From an uncultured Eubacterium sp. (lineage in GTDB: Bacteria; Bacillota; Clostridia; Lachnospirales; Lachnospiraceae), in the NCBI GenBank assembly GCA_947642745.1, contig CANRTU010000034.1, forward strand, positions 1-51,390: a stretch of 51,390 bases of DNA. Reading direction: 5' to 3'. Below, piece by piece: positions 1 to 8,923 of this stretch (positions are counted from its first letter, which is position 1; the number at the start of each line of letters is the position of its first letter). Below the pieces are notes generated by a model. That model searched no databases. It was not told where the DNA came from and saw only the letters and a program-made list of their open reading frames with translations. Both the position numbers and the translations under genes were made by a program.

Positions 1-56
1 GGTATTAAGAGATTATCTGCGGTCGGTGTAACATATGTTTGACAAACTTACACAAA

Positions 57-85
57 TAAAAAAGTATCCGGCAAAACCGGATACT
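57..85 (-). terminator. Intrinsic terminator, distal copy of a tandem pair
   Basis: Read on the minus strand, 9-bp arms AGTATCCGG and CCGGATACT (77-85 and 63-71) enclose a 5-nt loop and are followed by a run of T (the A-run at 57-63 on the plus strand). It lies downstream of the minus-strand glycosyltransferase ending at 249. A near-identical hairpin lies 72 bp upstream. Confidence 0.75.
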
Positions 86-130
86 CCGCCTGCGGGGGGA
101 ACTTTAAAAGACGATCTTTCCTGTAAGGTT

Positions 131-157
131 AAAAAGTATCCGGACAAGCCGGATACT
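131..157 (-). terminator. Intrinsic terminator, proximal copy of a tandem pair
   Basis: The same 9-bp arms (149-157 and 135-143) with a 5-nt loop are followed on the minus strand by T residues (A-run at 131-135). It should end transcription of the glycosyltransferase gene at 249-1415. The flanking sequence CCGTCTGCGGCG next to it is repeated near 47240. Confidence 0.75.
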
Positions 158-248
158 CCGTCTGCGGCGGGCTGACTCTGACAGCATTTTCTTTTCCACT
201 ACAGGACGATCCTGCCCGGCGAGCTTTCAGACTTCCTTATGAAATAAA

Positions 249-1415
249 TCAGTTATCACCAAAAATCCAGCCATACTGTTGTTTCATCCGTTTTTCCACG
301 ACAGATATATCGTACCGTTTCAGAGTCTCCAGATTATTTTTTACTGACCGGGCGGTCATAAATTTTAACTGCTTTCTGTCTGTCAGTAACGGTTCCAGAC
401 ACCGTATCACATCATCCACCTTCTTTTCATGAAACAGAAAACGTCTGTCCGTAATAAGATCTGTATTGCCCCTGATATGGCTGCATACCACCGGCGTTTC
501 ACTGGCAACTGCTTCCATAAGCGCAACCGGCAGTCCTTCCTGACGGGATGGAAATACAAAAATATCTGAAACTTTACAAAGTTCCGCCACATCTGTACGA
601 AAACCGGCCAGATGAACCTGACGTTCAAGACCCAGATCAGAAATAAGTTCTTTTAAATCTTTTTCCAGTTCTCCCTCACCTACAATAAAATACTGGATAT
701 CCGGATTTTGTATCTGTGAGAGCGCTTTAATGACTATTTCATGATTCTTCCGGCGTGACAGTTCTCCTACCGAAAGAATCATAATATCCGCCGGGGCAGC
801 CCCCAGTTCTTTCCGCTTCTCTTTCACACAGACCAGACTGTTCTGAATCTTCTTTATGTCCACGCCTGCGCCTGGGATATATACGGTTTTTCGGGCGTGA
901 AAATTCCGTCTGGCCCGTCTGTAATCTTCCCTGTTAATTGTGATCATAAGATCCGTCCAGCGGCTTAACATTTTTTCAACCGGATAAAATATCAGCCAGT
1001 TACGCCAGGGGGCGCCATGATAAAAGTGAAATCCATGTGCTGTATAAATTATTTTTGTATCTGTATAGTGGCCAGCGATACGGGTAAGAACTGACGCAAC
1101 CGGTATATGTGTATGTATAAATTCATAATTTTCTTTTCGCAATAGTGCCGTGATCTGTTTTAATGCTTTGATATGCAATTTTATATCTGAAGGATTTCTC
1201 GAAAAATCAATCTGAAAGTTTTTTCCTCCACGCTTTTTTATCTCTCTTCTGAATTCATGGCTCTTTTGTTCCGGCCACACTAACTGGTCTTTAAAATCAG
1301 CTGCTACGTCCACCTGACAGCCCATATGATTCAGAATACTGATATTATTCATATTAAACTGGGCAATCGTTGAAGCCACAGTCGCTACCATCAACACTTT
1401 ATTCATATTTTCCAT
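249..1415 (-). CDS. Family 4 glycosyltransferase (EpsD/CapM-like)
   Basis: Cytoplasmic GT-B glycosyltransferase of about 388 residues, probably moving a sugar from a nucleotide donor to a lipid-linked glycan. The N-terminal half has the acceptor-side Rossmann fold (VLMVATVAS near the start, then HTHIPVAS and TAHGFHFYHG). The C-terminal half has the donor side: LSVGELSRRKNH, FIVGEGELE, and EGLPVALMEAVA, the E-x7-E pattern of GT4 enzymes. The reading frame is open up to 1466, but the first 17 residues would come from an intergenic repeat; the ATG at 1415 follows AGGAG by 4 nt and the ATG at 1406 by 13 nt, so one of these is the true start. It stands alone, divergent from purL, with two terminators behind it. 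Sugar specificity cannot be told. Confidence 0.85.
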   Translation of the reverse strand: MENMNKVLMVATVASTIAQFNMNNISILNHMGCQVDVAADFKDQLVWPEQKSHEFRREIKKRGGKNFQIDFSRNPSDIKLHIKALKQITALLRKENYEFIHTHIPVASVLTRIAGHYTDTKIIYTAHGFHFYHGAPWRNWLIFYPVEKMLSRWTDLMITINREDYRRARRNFHARKTVYIPGAGVDIKKIQNSLVCVKEKRKELGAAPADIMILSVGELSRRKNHEIVIKALSQIQNPDIQYFIVGEGELEKDLKELISDLGLERQVHLAGFRTDVAELCKVSDIFVFPSRQEGLPVALMEAVASETPVVCSHIRGNTDLITDRRFLFHEKKVDDVIRCLEPLLTDRKQLKFMTARSVKNNLETLKRYDISVVEKRMKQQYGWIFGDN

Positions 1416-1421
1416 TTCACT

Positions 1422-1613
1422 CCTGAGCGAGTCTGAAAATACATTTCTGCCATCTGTATTCCCCACTTTGCATGATCCTTTTATATCAGATTCAGACTAT
1501 ATAGTCTGCTGCTTCATGCCCTGCATTTATGGACATGCGCCAGTCAACTGGCATAAATCTCATATCATGCCAAATGGAATACATCTGTCAGAAAGTATTT
1601 TCCAGACATATTC
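1422..1613. repeat. MITE-like repeat, copy 1
   Basis: The ends are imperfect inverted repeats: GAGCGAGTCTGAAAATAC at 1425-1442, and GTATTTTCCAGACATATTC at 1595-1613, whose complement is GAATATGTCTGGAAAATAC. The first 55 bp or so align well with the start of the copy at 27071-27187, sharing GTCTGAAAAT and ATTCCCCA followed by TTTG. The last 25 bp also resemble the other copy's end. This copy is longer (about 190 bp). It has no coding capacity and looks like a non-autonomous mobile element. Confidence 0.5.
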
Positions 1614-1938
1614 TTCTTATCCTCATATTTGTCATTCTCTTAATTTTTCTGGGCAGAAAACTTCTAATAGATAATATTTATATTATAATAACGACTATAA
1701 GTAGTCAATGCTATTTTAGCATATTTATCAGATTTTATTTTGACATATTCTATAAAGAAGAAATTGATGCAGATAAATTTATTATACATTTTCATAGTAG
1801 CAATAATGAAAAGCTTTTTGATATAAAACTGCGAAGTATTTTTTGAGTCTCTAAATTTTTCTCCCCACCCCCAGCCCAAATAATCCGCTATACATTTTCC
1901 CCCGGATATGTTACCTTTATAGAAGTAAGAAAATCCCG

Positions 1939-1978
1939 GGCGGATTTTCACAACTTATCCGCCGCCTTAAAGGGCGGC
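1939..1978 (+). promoter_or_regulatory. Two mutually exclusive hairpins in the purL leader
   Basis: Hairpin 1 pairs GGCGGAT (1939-1945) with ATCCGCC (1957-1963). Hairpin 2 pairs GCCGCC (1961-1966) with GGCGGC (1973-1978). They share 1961-1963, so both cannot form fully at once. Hairpin 2 ends about 20 nt before the purL ribosome site at 1998-2002. This could be a leader switch or simply a stable 5' structure; no known purine or PRPP riboswitch core was recognised. Confidence 0.35.
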
Positions 1979-2010
1979 CGGAAAACCTGACAGATTTGGA
2001 GGAAAACAGA

Positions 2011-5000
2011 ATGGGAAATGTAAGACGTGTATTTGCGGAGAAAAAACCAGACTTTGCAGTGGCAGCCAGGTCCTTAAAACATGAGATTACCCACTACCTG
2101 GGGATTACGGGCGTCACAGATGTACGGCAGCTCATCCGCTATGATGTGGAAAATATTTCCGCCGGAGTGTTTGAAAAGGCAAAGGTCACTGTTTTTTCGG
2201 AGCCGCCGGTAGATGATATATATGAAGAAACCTTTGATGCCAGGGGAGGAACGGTCTTTTCTGTGGAGTATCTGCCGGGCCAGTTCGACCAGAGAGCGGA
2301 TTCCGCCAGACAGTGCGTGCAGCTCTTAAATGAAACAGAAGATCCGCTGATCCGCACAGCCGTGACCTATGTCATTTCCGGCCACATCAGTGAAGGTGAG
2401 CTGGAAGCGATCAAAAAACACTGTATCAATCCGGTGGATTCCAGGGAAACGGGCATGGACAAGCCGGAAACGCTGGAACAGGAATTTGAAGAACCGGCGG
2501 ACATTGCCATCTGCGAAGGATTTGTGGATATGGAGCGGCAGCCGTTAAAAGAACTGTATGATTCGCTCCAGCTGGCCATGACGTTTCAGGATTTTCTTCA
2601 TATACAGAATTATTTCAAAACAGAAGAAAAGCGTGATCCGTCCATGACAGAAATCCGGGTGCTGGATACTTACTGGTCGGATCACTGCCGCCATACGACC
2701 TTTTCCACAGAGCTTACAGATGTAACTTTCGAAGACGGATATTACAAAAAGCCCATGGAAGAGACCTGGCAGGCCTATCTGTCCGCATTCCGGAATCTGT
2801 ACGAAGGACGCAGCGACAAATTCATCTGCCTGATGGATCTGGCCCTGATGGCGATGAAGCAGCTGAAAAAAGAAGGGAAACTGACGGATCAGGAAGAATC
2901 AGATGAAATAAACGCCTGCTCGATTGTCGTTCCGGTGGAAATTGACGGAAAAACAGAAGAATGGCTTGTAAATTTTAAAAACGAGACCCACAATCATCCG
3001 ACGGAAATCGAACCTTTTGGCGGGGCGGCTACCTGCCTTGGAGGCGCCATCCGGGACCCGCTTTCGGGCCGGACCTATGTATATCAGGCCATGCGTGTGA
3101 CGGGAGCGGCGGATCCCACAAGACCGGTCAGTGAGACGCTGGAGGGCAAACTGCCCCAGAAAAACCTGACCAGGGGAGCTGCCAGGGGATATTCTTCCTA
3201 CGGCAATCAGATCGGTCTTGCCACTGGGTATGTAAAGGAAATCTATCACCCGGATTATGTGGCAAAGCGGATGGAGATCGGCGCTGTCCTGGGAGCGGCT
3301 CCAAGGGCGGCGGTGCAGAGGCTGACCTCAGATCCCGGGGATCTGATCGTGCTGCTGGGAGGACGCACCGGAAGGGACGGCTGCGGCGGCGCCACCGGTT
3401 CATCCAAAGCTCATACGACCCAGTCCATTGATACCTGCGGCGCAGAGGTACAAAAAGGTAATCCGCCTACAGAGCGCAAAATCCAGCGGCTCTTCCGCAG
3501 GCCGGAAGTAAGTTTCATGATAAAAAAATGTAACGATTTTGGCGCCGGCGGGGTATCGGTGGCTATCGGGGAACTGGCCGACGGGCTGCGGATAGAACTG
3601 GACCGGGTACCGAAAAAATACGCCGGACTGGACGGAACGGAGATTGCGATTTCAGAGTCCCAGGAGCGTATGGCCTGCGTCATTGCAAGGAAGGACGTGG
3701 ACGCATTTTTGTCCTATGCGGGGGAGGAAAACCTGGAGGCCGTTGTGGCAGCCTCGGTTACGGAAGAACCAAGGCTTGTGCTTGTATGGCGTGGAAAAGA
3801 GATTGTAAACATTTCCAGGGCGTTTCTCAATACGAACGGCGCTCATCAGAAGACAAAGGTGGCCGTGGAAATTCCAAAGAAAGAAGAGAGCTTCTTTGCA
3901 GGCATACAGTCCGAAAAAGTGGCCGGGCACCTGGCGGACAATGATATACGGGCCGCATGGCTGGATACACTGGGGGATCTGAATGTATGTTCACAAAAAG
4001 GGCTTGTGGAAATGTTTGACAGCTCCATTGGAACCGGCAGCGTACTGATGCCTTACGGCGGACGTTACCAGCTTACAGAAACCCAGTCCATGGTAGCGAA
4101 GCTTCCAGTGGCGTCTGGCAACACAGATACAGTGACGATGATGTCATATGGATTTGATCCGTATTTGTCCAGCTGGTCGCCATATCACGGTGCAGTGTAT
4201 GCGGTGCTGGAATCCTTGTCAAGGATCGTGGCCTGCGGCGGGGATTTTCGCCATGTCCGGTTTACTTTCCAGGAATATTTCCGCAGAATGAGCGGCGAAC
4301 CTTCCCGCTGGAGCCAGCCGTTTGCGGCTCTGCTGGGCGCTTATGCGGCGCAGATGGGCTTTGGTCTGCCTTCCATTGGAGGCAAGGATTCCATGTCCGG
4401 GACTTTTAATGAAATTGACGTGCCGCCGACACTTGTATCATTTGCGGTGGATATCGCTAAGCGGCAGCATATTATCACACCGGAGCTGAAGGAAGCAGGC
4501 AGCGTGCTGATGTGGTTTGACATTGAAAAGGACAGCTATGACCTGCCAGTGTATGGCCGGGTGATGAAGCTCTATGATACGGTCCATGGCCTGATGAGAG
4601 ACGGGCTCATCCGTTCCGCCTATGCGCTGGATGGAAAAGGCCTGGCGGCGGCTCTTGGCAAAATGGCCTTTGGAAACCGGCTGGGCGTGACCATTGATAC
4701 GGAAAGGGTGACGGCGGAGCAGTTGTTTGCGCCTGCCACAGGAAGCCTGGTGGTGGAAGTTCCGGCCGCACAGGCGGCAGCAGTGCAAAATGCGCTGGAT
4801 GACGGAATGGCCCGTTTCTGCCGGGTGATCGGCAGCGTAACCAGCCAGCCGGAATTTGTATATGGCGGTATGGTACTCACAATGGAAGATGCGCTTGCGG
4901 CCTGGACGGGCACACTGGAAAAAGTATTCCCGACAGTGGCTGTGGATGACAAAAAAGAGCTGCCGGTGGATTTGTTTCAGACGGATCAGGTATACGTATG

Positions 5001-5814
5001 CCGGCATAAGACAGCGAGGCCTGTAGTATTTATTCCGGTGTTCCCTGGTACAAACTGTGAGGATGATTCTGCGAGAGCCTTTGAAAGAGCCGGAGCGGAC
5101 GTGATTGTACAGGTATTTAAAAATCTGGACGGGGCCGGTATCCGGGATTCTGTGGCAGAATTTGAGGCGGCCATTAACCGTTCCCAGATTCTGATGTTCC
5201 CGGGCGGTTTTTCCGCCGGTGATGAACCGGAAGGTTCCGCCAAGTTTTTTGCCAATGTATTCCGCAATGAGCGGCTGAAAGAAGCTGTCATGCGTCTCTT
5301 GCAACAGCGGGACGGCCTGGCGCTTGGCATCTGTAATGGTTTCCAGGCGCTTTTGAAGCTGGGACTGCTGCCTTATGGCGAAATTACAGATCAGAAGCCG
5401 GAATCTCCGACCCTGACCTATAATACCATCGGACGCCATGTATCCAAAATGGCCACGATACGGGTAGTGAGCAACAAGAGTCCATGGCTGGCAAAGGCGG
5501 AAAACGGCGGCATTTACGTAAATCCGGTTTCCCATGGGGAAGGGCGTTTTGTAGCGTCGAAGGAGTGGTTAAAACAGCTGACAGAAAACGGCCAGGTGGC
5601 TACCAGATATGTGAATGAAGCCGGTATTCCAACGATGGATGAGACCTGGAATGTGAACGGTTCTTATCTGGCGATTGAAGGAATTACCAGTCCGGACGGA
5701 CGTGTATATGGCAAGATGGGCCATGCGGAGCGTACCGGCCGGTCTGTGGCGGTGAATATACCTGGCGAACAGGATCTGAAACTGTTTGAGGCTGGAGTAG
5801 AATATTTCAGATAA
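2011..5814 (+). CDS. purL: Phosphoribosylformylglycinamidine synthase (large single-chain form)
   Basis: Fourth step of purine synthesis: converts FGAR plus glutamine and ATP to FGAM in the cytoplasm. The 1267-residue chain is the fused form with N-terminal PurS-like, two AIR-synthase-like and C-terminal glutaminase domains. DHCRHTTF lies near residue 220 and HNHPTEIEPFGGAATCLGGA near residue 330. The glutaminase nucleophile is Cys1108 in GICNGFQ, with GHAER near the C-terminus. The frame opens earlier with a TTG at 1996, but that overlaps the ribosome site GGAGG (1998-2002), which is 8 nt from the ATG at 2011. It stands alone rather than in a pur operon. Its base composition is visibly richer in G and C than the neighbouring polysaccharide genes. 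Confidence 0.97.
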   Translation: MGNVRRVFAEKKPDFAVAARSLKHEITHYLGITGVTDVRQLIRYDVENISAGVFEKAKVTVFSEPPVDDIYEETFDARGGTVFSVEYLPGQFDQRADSARQCVQLLNETEDPLIRTAVTYVISGHISEGELEAIKKHCINPVDSRETGMDKPETLEQEFEEPADIAICEGFVDMERQPLKELYDSLQLAMTFQDFLHIQNYFKTEEKRDPSMTEIRVLDTYWSDHCRHTTFSTELTDVTFEDGYYKKPMEETWQAYLSAFRNLYEGRSDKFICLMDLALMAMKQLKKEGKLTDQEESDEINACSIVVPVEIDGKTEEWLVNFKNETHNHPTEIEPFGGAATCLGGAIRDPLSGRTYVYQAMRVTGAADPTRPVSETLEGKLPQKNLTRGAARGYSSYGNQIGLATGYVKEIYHPDYVAKRMEIGAVLGAAPRAAVQRLTSDPGDLIVLLGGRTGRDGCGGATGSSKAHTTQSIDTCGAEVQKGNPPTERKIQRLFRRPEVSFMIKKCNDFGAGGVSVAIGELADGLRIELDRVPKKYAGLDGTEIAISESQERMACVIARKDVDAFLSYAGEENLEAVVAASVTEEPRLVLVWRGKEIVNISRAFLNTNGAHQKTKVAVEIPKKEESFFAGIQSEKVAGHLADNDIRAAWLDTLGDLNVCSQKGLVEMFDSSIGTGSVLMPYGGRYQLTETQSMVAKLPVASGNTDTVTMMSYGFDPYLSSWSPYHGAVYAVLESLSRIVACGGDFRHVRFTFQEYFRRMSGEPSRWSQPFAALLGAYAAQMGFGLPSIGGKDSMSGTFNEIDVPPTLVSFAVDIAKRQHIITPELKEAGSVLMWFDIEKDSYDLPVYGRVMKLYDTVHGLMRDGLIRSAYALDGKGLAAALGKMAFGNRLGVTIDTERVTAEQLFAPATGSLVVEVPAAQAAAVQNALDDGMARFCRVIGSVTSQPEFVYGGMVLTMEDALAAWTGTLEKVFPTVAVDDKKELPVDLFQTDQVYVCRHKTARPVVFIPVFPGTNCEDDSARAFERAGADVIVQVFKNLDGAGIRDSVAEFEAAINRSQILMFPGGFSAGDEPEGSAKFFANVFRNERLKEAVMRLLQQRDGLALGICNGFQALLKLGLLPYGEITDQKPESPTLTYNTIGRHVSKMATIRVVSNKSPWLAKAENGGIYVNPVSHGEGRFVASKEWLKQLTENGQVATRYVNEAGIPTMDETWNVNGSYLAIEGITSPDGRVYGKMGHAERTGRSVAVNIPGEQDLKLFEAGVEYFR

Positions 5815-5846
5815 AATGAATTAAAATATATTAGTTATCATATTTC

Positions 5847-5895
5847 AGCGGGCAATAGCGGATCGCTTCTGGCGATATACAATTGCCCGCTTTTG
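5847..5895 (+). terminator. Intrinsic terminator of purL
   Basis: A 10-bp inverted repeat, AGCGGGCAAT (5847-5856) and ATTGCCCGCT (5882-5891), is followed by T residues. It starts 33 nt after the purL stop codon. The 25-nt loop can fold further. Confidence 0.8.
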
Positions 5896-6042
5896 CTGTA
5901 TTATGACGACATGCTTCCCGCTCTGCCTGAGGACTTTCAGGTACGGGGAGATGCTGATTATAAAATATAAATTGAGGCGTCAACGATCTGTCAAAGTGCT
6001 GCCAGTCTTTTTTAGTTGTAGAAAGAAGTATAAAACCTGTCA

Positions 6043-6068
6043 GTAATACAATACAGGTATTGTATTAC
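6043..6068. promoter_or_regulatory. Perfect palindromic operator-like site
   Basis: The arms GTAATACAATAC (6043-6054) and GTATTGTATTAC (6057-6068) are exact complements around a central AG. Length and symmetry fit the operator of a dimeric repressor (TetR- or GntR-like). No regulator gene lies nearby, and there is no T-run to make it a terminator. Confidence 0.5.
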
Positions 6069-6534
6069 ACATCCAGAATGTAATCTGATAAAGTGTATAA
6101 ACAGGCTGGGTACCCTGATATTTTCAAATGAGTCCGGATAAAAAAGTATCTGGCACTTTTATGTTATAGTATCAGATAATTCAGACAGGTAACATTTGTG
6201 TAATATTGTTGTCCATTAGTCTTTCCATATATTTTAACTATTCTGATTTTGGGAACTTTGCATAAGAAGATAGTAAATGTATATGTAAAATAGAAAAATA
6301 TAACATGAAATATATTATACTTGCAAAATATAGTATCATAGTATAGACTACTTATAGTATATATAAGTCAAAAAAAATGATTCTATAAGAATTTTTTAAA
6401 ATTAAATTACTGTTTTTAAATAACAATACTTACACAAATGTTATACAGATACGGGTTGGTACAAAACGGAAAAATGCTGAATATTGTTTTTCGGATTAAC
6501 GGTTGTAAGAATTGTACACAATAATTTTCTGAAA

Positions 6535-6556
6535 TGATAAACAAAACAGTTTATCA
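6535..6556. promoter_or_regulatory. Inverted repeat upstream of glycosyltransferase
   Basis: TGATAAAC (6535-6542) and GTTTATCA (6549-6556) pair exactly around a 6-nt centre and end 13 nt before the ribosome site GGAGGTG (6570-6576). It could be an operator or a leader hairpin. Confidence 0.35.
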
Positions 6557-6586
6557 GAGAGAATGCCACGGAGGTGCTATAGTATC

Positions 6587-7474
6587 ATGGCTGATAAATT
6601 ACTTACTGTTTTTACGCCAGCTTATAACAGGGCGTATGTACTGGAACGTTTATACCAGTCTCTGGTACAACAGACATCGGATGATTTTATCTGGATAATT
6701 GTTGATGACGGTTCGGTGGATGAAACAAAAAATCTTGTGACAAAATGGCGCTGGGAAAGAAAGATAGAGATAAAGTATTACTTTCAGAAAAATGCGGGTA
6801 AGTCACAGGCACATAATAAAGGTGTGGAAATGGCGGATACAGAACTGTTTGTCTGCGTGGATTCTGATGATATGCTTGTGCCACAGGCTGTGGAACAAGT
6901 CAAAAAAATCTGGCATAAGGTACGCAATGCCGGTATTACTGGTATTTTATGCAGCTGTATTCAAAAAGACAGGAAAGAAAAAATCACAATCTGGAACAAT
7001 CGTCTGGACCGGGTAAGATATTGCACTTTAAAAGATGCCTATTGCAAATATGGTCTGAAAGGCGATACGATGCTGGTGTATCGTATGGACCTGTTAAAGA
7101 AATACCGGTTTCCGTTTTTTGAAGGAGAAACATTTGTTCCGGAAGCGTATCTGTATGACCTTCTGGATCAGGAAGGAGTACTATATATGTCCAGAGCACC
7201 GCTTTATATAGTTGAATATCTTCCGGATGGATATACGGCGTCCATCAGAAAACTTCTCCGTAATAATCCGAAAGGATATAAGGTCTATATACAGCAGAGA
7301 ATGCGCCTGGATACCAGAATCAGGGATAAAGCACAGGACATGATACGATATATGGCCATAGAATTTGTCCTGAAGGATTACCGGATGATAAAAACAAGCG
7401 GAAATCCGGTTCTGGCAGCTGTCTGTCTGTTTCCCGGATGGTTATTGTATATGCGCTATTATCGTAAAAATTAA
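6587..7474 (+). CDS. Family 2 glycosyltransferase
   Basis: GT-A glycosyltransferase of 295 residues. The N-terminus LLTVFTPAYNRAYVLERL and IIVDDGSVDET are the classic family 2 nucleotide-binding signatures, and CVDSDDML supplies the DxD-type metal motif near residue 85. The C-terminal part is basic, with a short hydrophobic stretch near the end (VLAAVCLFPGWLLYM) that may touch the membrane. The ATG at 6587 was chosen because GGAGGTG lies 10 nt before it; the frame is open further upstream without a better site. It is on the opposite strand to, and converges on, the main polysaccharide locus. Acceptor and donor are unknown. Confidence 0.85.
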   Translation: MADKLLTVFTPAYNRAYVLERLYQSLVQQTSDDFIWIIVDDGSVDETKNLVTKWRWERKIEIKYYFQKNAGKSQAHNKGVEMADTELFVCVDSDDMLVPQAVEQVKKIWHKVRNAGITGILCSCIQKDRKEKITIWNNRLDRVRYCTLKDAYCKYGLKGDTMLVYRMDLLKKYRFPFFEGETFVPEAYLYDLLDQEGVLYMSRAPLYIVEYLPDGYTASIRKLLRNNPKGYKVYIQQRMRLDTRIRDKAQDMIRYMAIEFVLKDYRMIKTSGNPVLAAVCLFPGWLLYMRYYRKN

Positions 7475-7763
7475 CTGCCGCTCATATAACAGACCGGATG
7501 GATAAAATTACTAATCATACATTTATTTACAGCTGGTTTTTTACAGGATGGAAAAACGGAAAAAACATCTGCCGGATTTTGCTGTTGCCTGAAACCTGGC
7601 TTAAAAATGCTTTCTGCCAACTGAATCCAATGGGCATGATATGGAGAATATATACAGAATTTATGGAGCATCATGGTCTATGTTGATCGAATTTGGGATA
7701 GAATTACCCTTATCATGCCCTTCGTGGTACAAAGTTAAGCGTGCGGCTCACAGGATTGATTTT
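7475..7763. other. Convergent intergenic region, no clear terminator
   Basis: Between the plus-strand glycosyltransferase and the last gene of the minus-strand locus. Short open frames on both strands lack ribosome sites. AAAAATGCTTTC near 7602 resembles the inner end of the MITE-like repeat at 27071-27187, so this may hold a decayed copy. No hairpin with a T-run was found. Confidence 0.4.
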
Positions 7764-8681
7764 TCATTTATCATTTCCCTGCTCCCCCGTAACTTTGATA
7801 ACTTTAGCCGGATTTCCCGCCAGTACCATATTCCTGGCCAGAGAAGATTTCATAACCGCCGCTCCCATTCCGACAATGCTCCCGCTGCCAACACATATCC
7901 GGTTGCGGATTGACGAATTAATTCCCAGGAACACAGATTCCCCGATTTCCACAAATCCACCAATAACTGTACCTGCTGCTAATTCCGCATTTCGTTTTAT
8001 ATGTGCGTCATGTCCAATATGTACAAAAGAATCCAGTTTTACATAGTCCTCAATAACCGTATTCCCCACAGATCCCCTTGCAATATTATTAAAAGAACCG
8101 GCTTCCACATGATTTCCAATTACGACCTTTCCCATAGACGGAATACGTACTCTGTTTCCATCCTGGTCCTTCGCCATCGTATAACTATCCGATCCGGTTA
8201 CCGCATACTCTTTTGAAACAAAATGGTCTCCGATAATGCTGTTTTTTATAATACTTCCCGCCAGTAAAACCGCATCATTTCCAATTATCGTACGTGTGCC
8301 TATTATACATCCCGGTTCGATATATGCGTGTTCTCCGATTCTGGCATTTTCACTCACGTAATATCCGCCTTCTTTCAAAATCAGCCGGTATCTGCTATCT
8401 TCCTTCCTCTGAATCTGTTCCAGCTTTTTTGCGCATTTTGCAAATTCATACTGTGGATTGTCAACCGGAATAACCGCATGCCGTTTCTTCAGATAATCAG
8501 AAACAATCATACCATCTTCGATAAACACAAGACAGTTTTCCGCTGTTTCAAGCATATCAATCATAGCAGACAGCTTTTTGCCTATATACATGACTGTATT
8601 AGATACCGGATCTCCAATATAAGATACTCCTGTAATCTCGAAATCATACCCTCTTATAAAACTATTAACATTTAACCGCAC
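7764..8681 (-). CDS. LpxD-like hexapeptide-repeat acyltransferase (second copy)
   Basis: Left-handed beta-helix acyltransferase of 305 residues, last gene of the polysaccharide locus. Residues 1-100 form a mixed N-terminal domain. From about residue 110 the chain is a run of hexapeptide repeats (IGEHAYIEPGCIIG and onward) to the C-terminal GNPAKVIK. HIGHDAHI at 221-228 puts His224 at the place of the LpxD catalytic histidine. The GTG start at 8681 follows GGAGG by 6 nt. LpxD itself N-acylates UDP-linked glucosamine from acyl-ACP; a Gram-positive has no lipid A, so I infer transfer of an acyl group to an amino sugar of the polysaccharide. It sits beside the FkbH-like gene. An O-acetyltransferase role cannot be excluded. 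Confidence 0.7.
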   Translation of the reverse strand: MRLNVNSFIRGYDFEITGVSYIGDPVSNTVMYIGKKLSAMIDMLETAENCLVFIEDGMIVSDYLKKRHAVIPVDNPQYEFAKCAKKLEQIQRKEDSRYRLILKEGGYYVSENARIGEHAYIEPGCIIGTRTIIGNDAVLLAGSIIKNSIIGDHFVSKEYAVTGSDSYTMAKDQDGNRVRIPSMGKVVIGNHVEAGSFNNIARGSVGNTVIEDYVKLDSFVHIGHDAHIKRNAELAAGTVIGGFVEIGESVFLGINSSIRNRICVGSGSIVGMGAAVMKSSLARNMVLAGNPAKVIKVTGEQGNDK

Positions 8682-8724
8682 GTATGTCCTCCATTTTTAT
8701 CATCCGATTTTAATTTCTCTTTTT

Positions 8725-8897
8725 TGAAAAGCTCATCCGGTTATCATTACCGGCCTCCCGTATCCTTCACTTTACGGAAAAACATAAAAGGATCCAACTG
8801 CATCCGTATCTGTTACAGATGTCCCATGTTATAGAAAATAACCGGCTACAGCTCCTGTATACCAGATCGCAGTAATGATTTTTCAAACAAACTCTGG
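8725..8897. repeat. Possible degenerate MITE-like repeat
   Basis: The right end, ATTTTTCAAACAAACTCTGG at 8878-8897, closely matches the right end of the copy at 27071-27187. The left end is weak, with only TTTTTTGAAAA around 8730 in place. It fills the 240-bp gap between two genes of the locus. Confidence 0.3.
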
Positions 8898-8923
8898 CCT
8901 ATACCCCCGATTAAAGCAAATGT

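Larger units (their letters stand above)
1416..2010. other. Divergent intergenic region between glycosyltransferase and purL
   Basis: This stretch of about 600 bp holds a repeat element (1422-1613), an AT-rich block (about 1660-1830), and a GC-rich hairpin pair just before purL. Small open frames in it have no ribosome site or family resemblance. No convincing -35/-10 pair was found, although promoters for both flanking genes should lie here. Confidence 0.6.
5896..6586. other. Long AT-rich intergenic region
   Basis: Nearly 700 bp without a credible gene. It holds a perfect palindrome with 12-bp arms (6043-6068), a very AT-rich block (about 6240-6480), and an 8-bp-arm hairpin (6535-6556) just before the ribosome site of the next gene. 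The promoter of the glycosyltransferase at 6587 should be here, but no consensus pair stands out. Confidence 0.6.

Noticed and set aside
4438..5535. A 365-codon open frame on the minus strand
   Set aside because: It lies wholly inside purL on the other strand, has no ribosome site and no recognisable domain.
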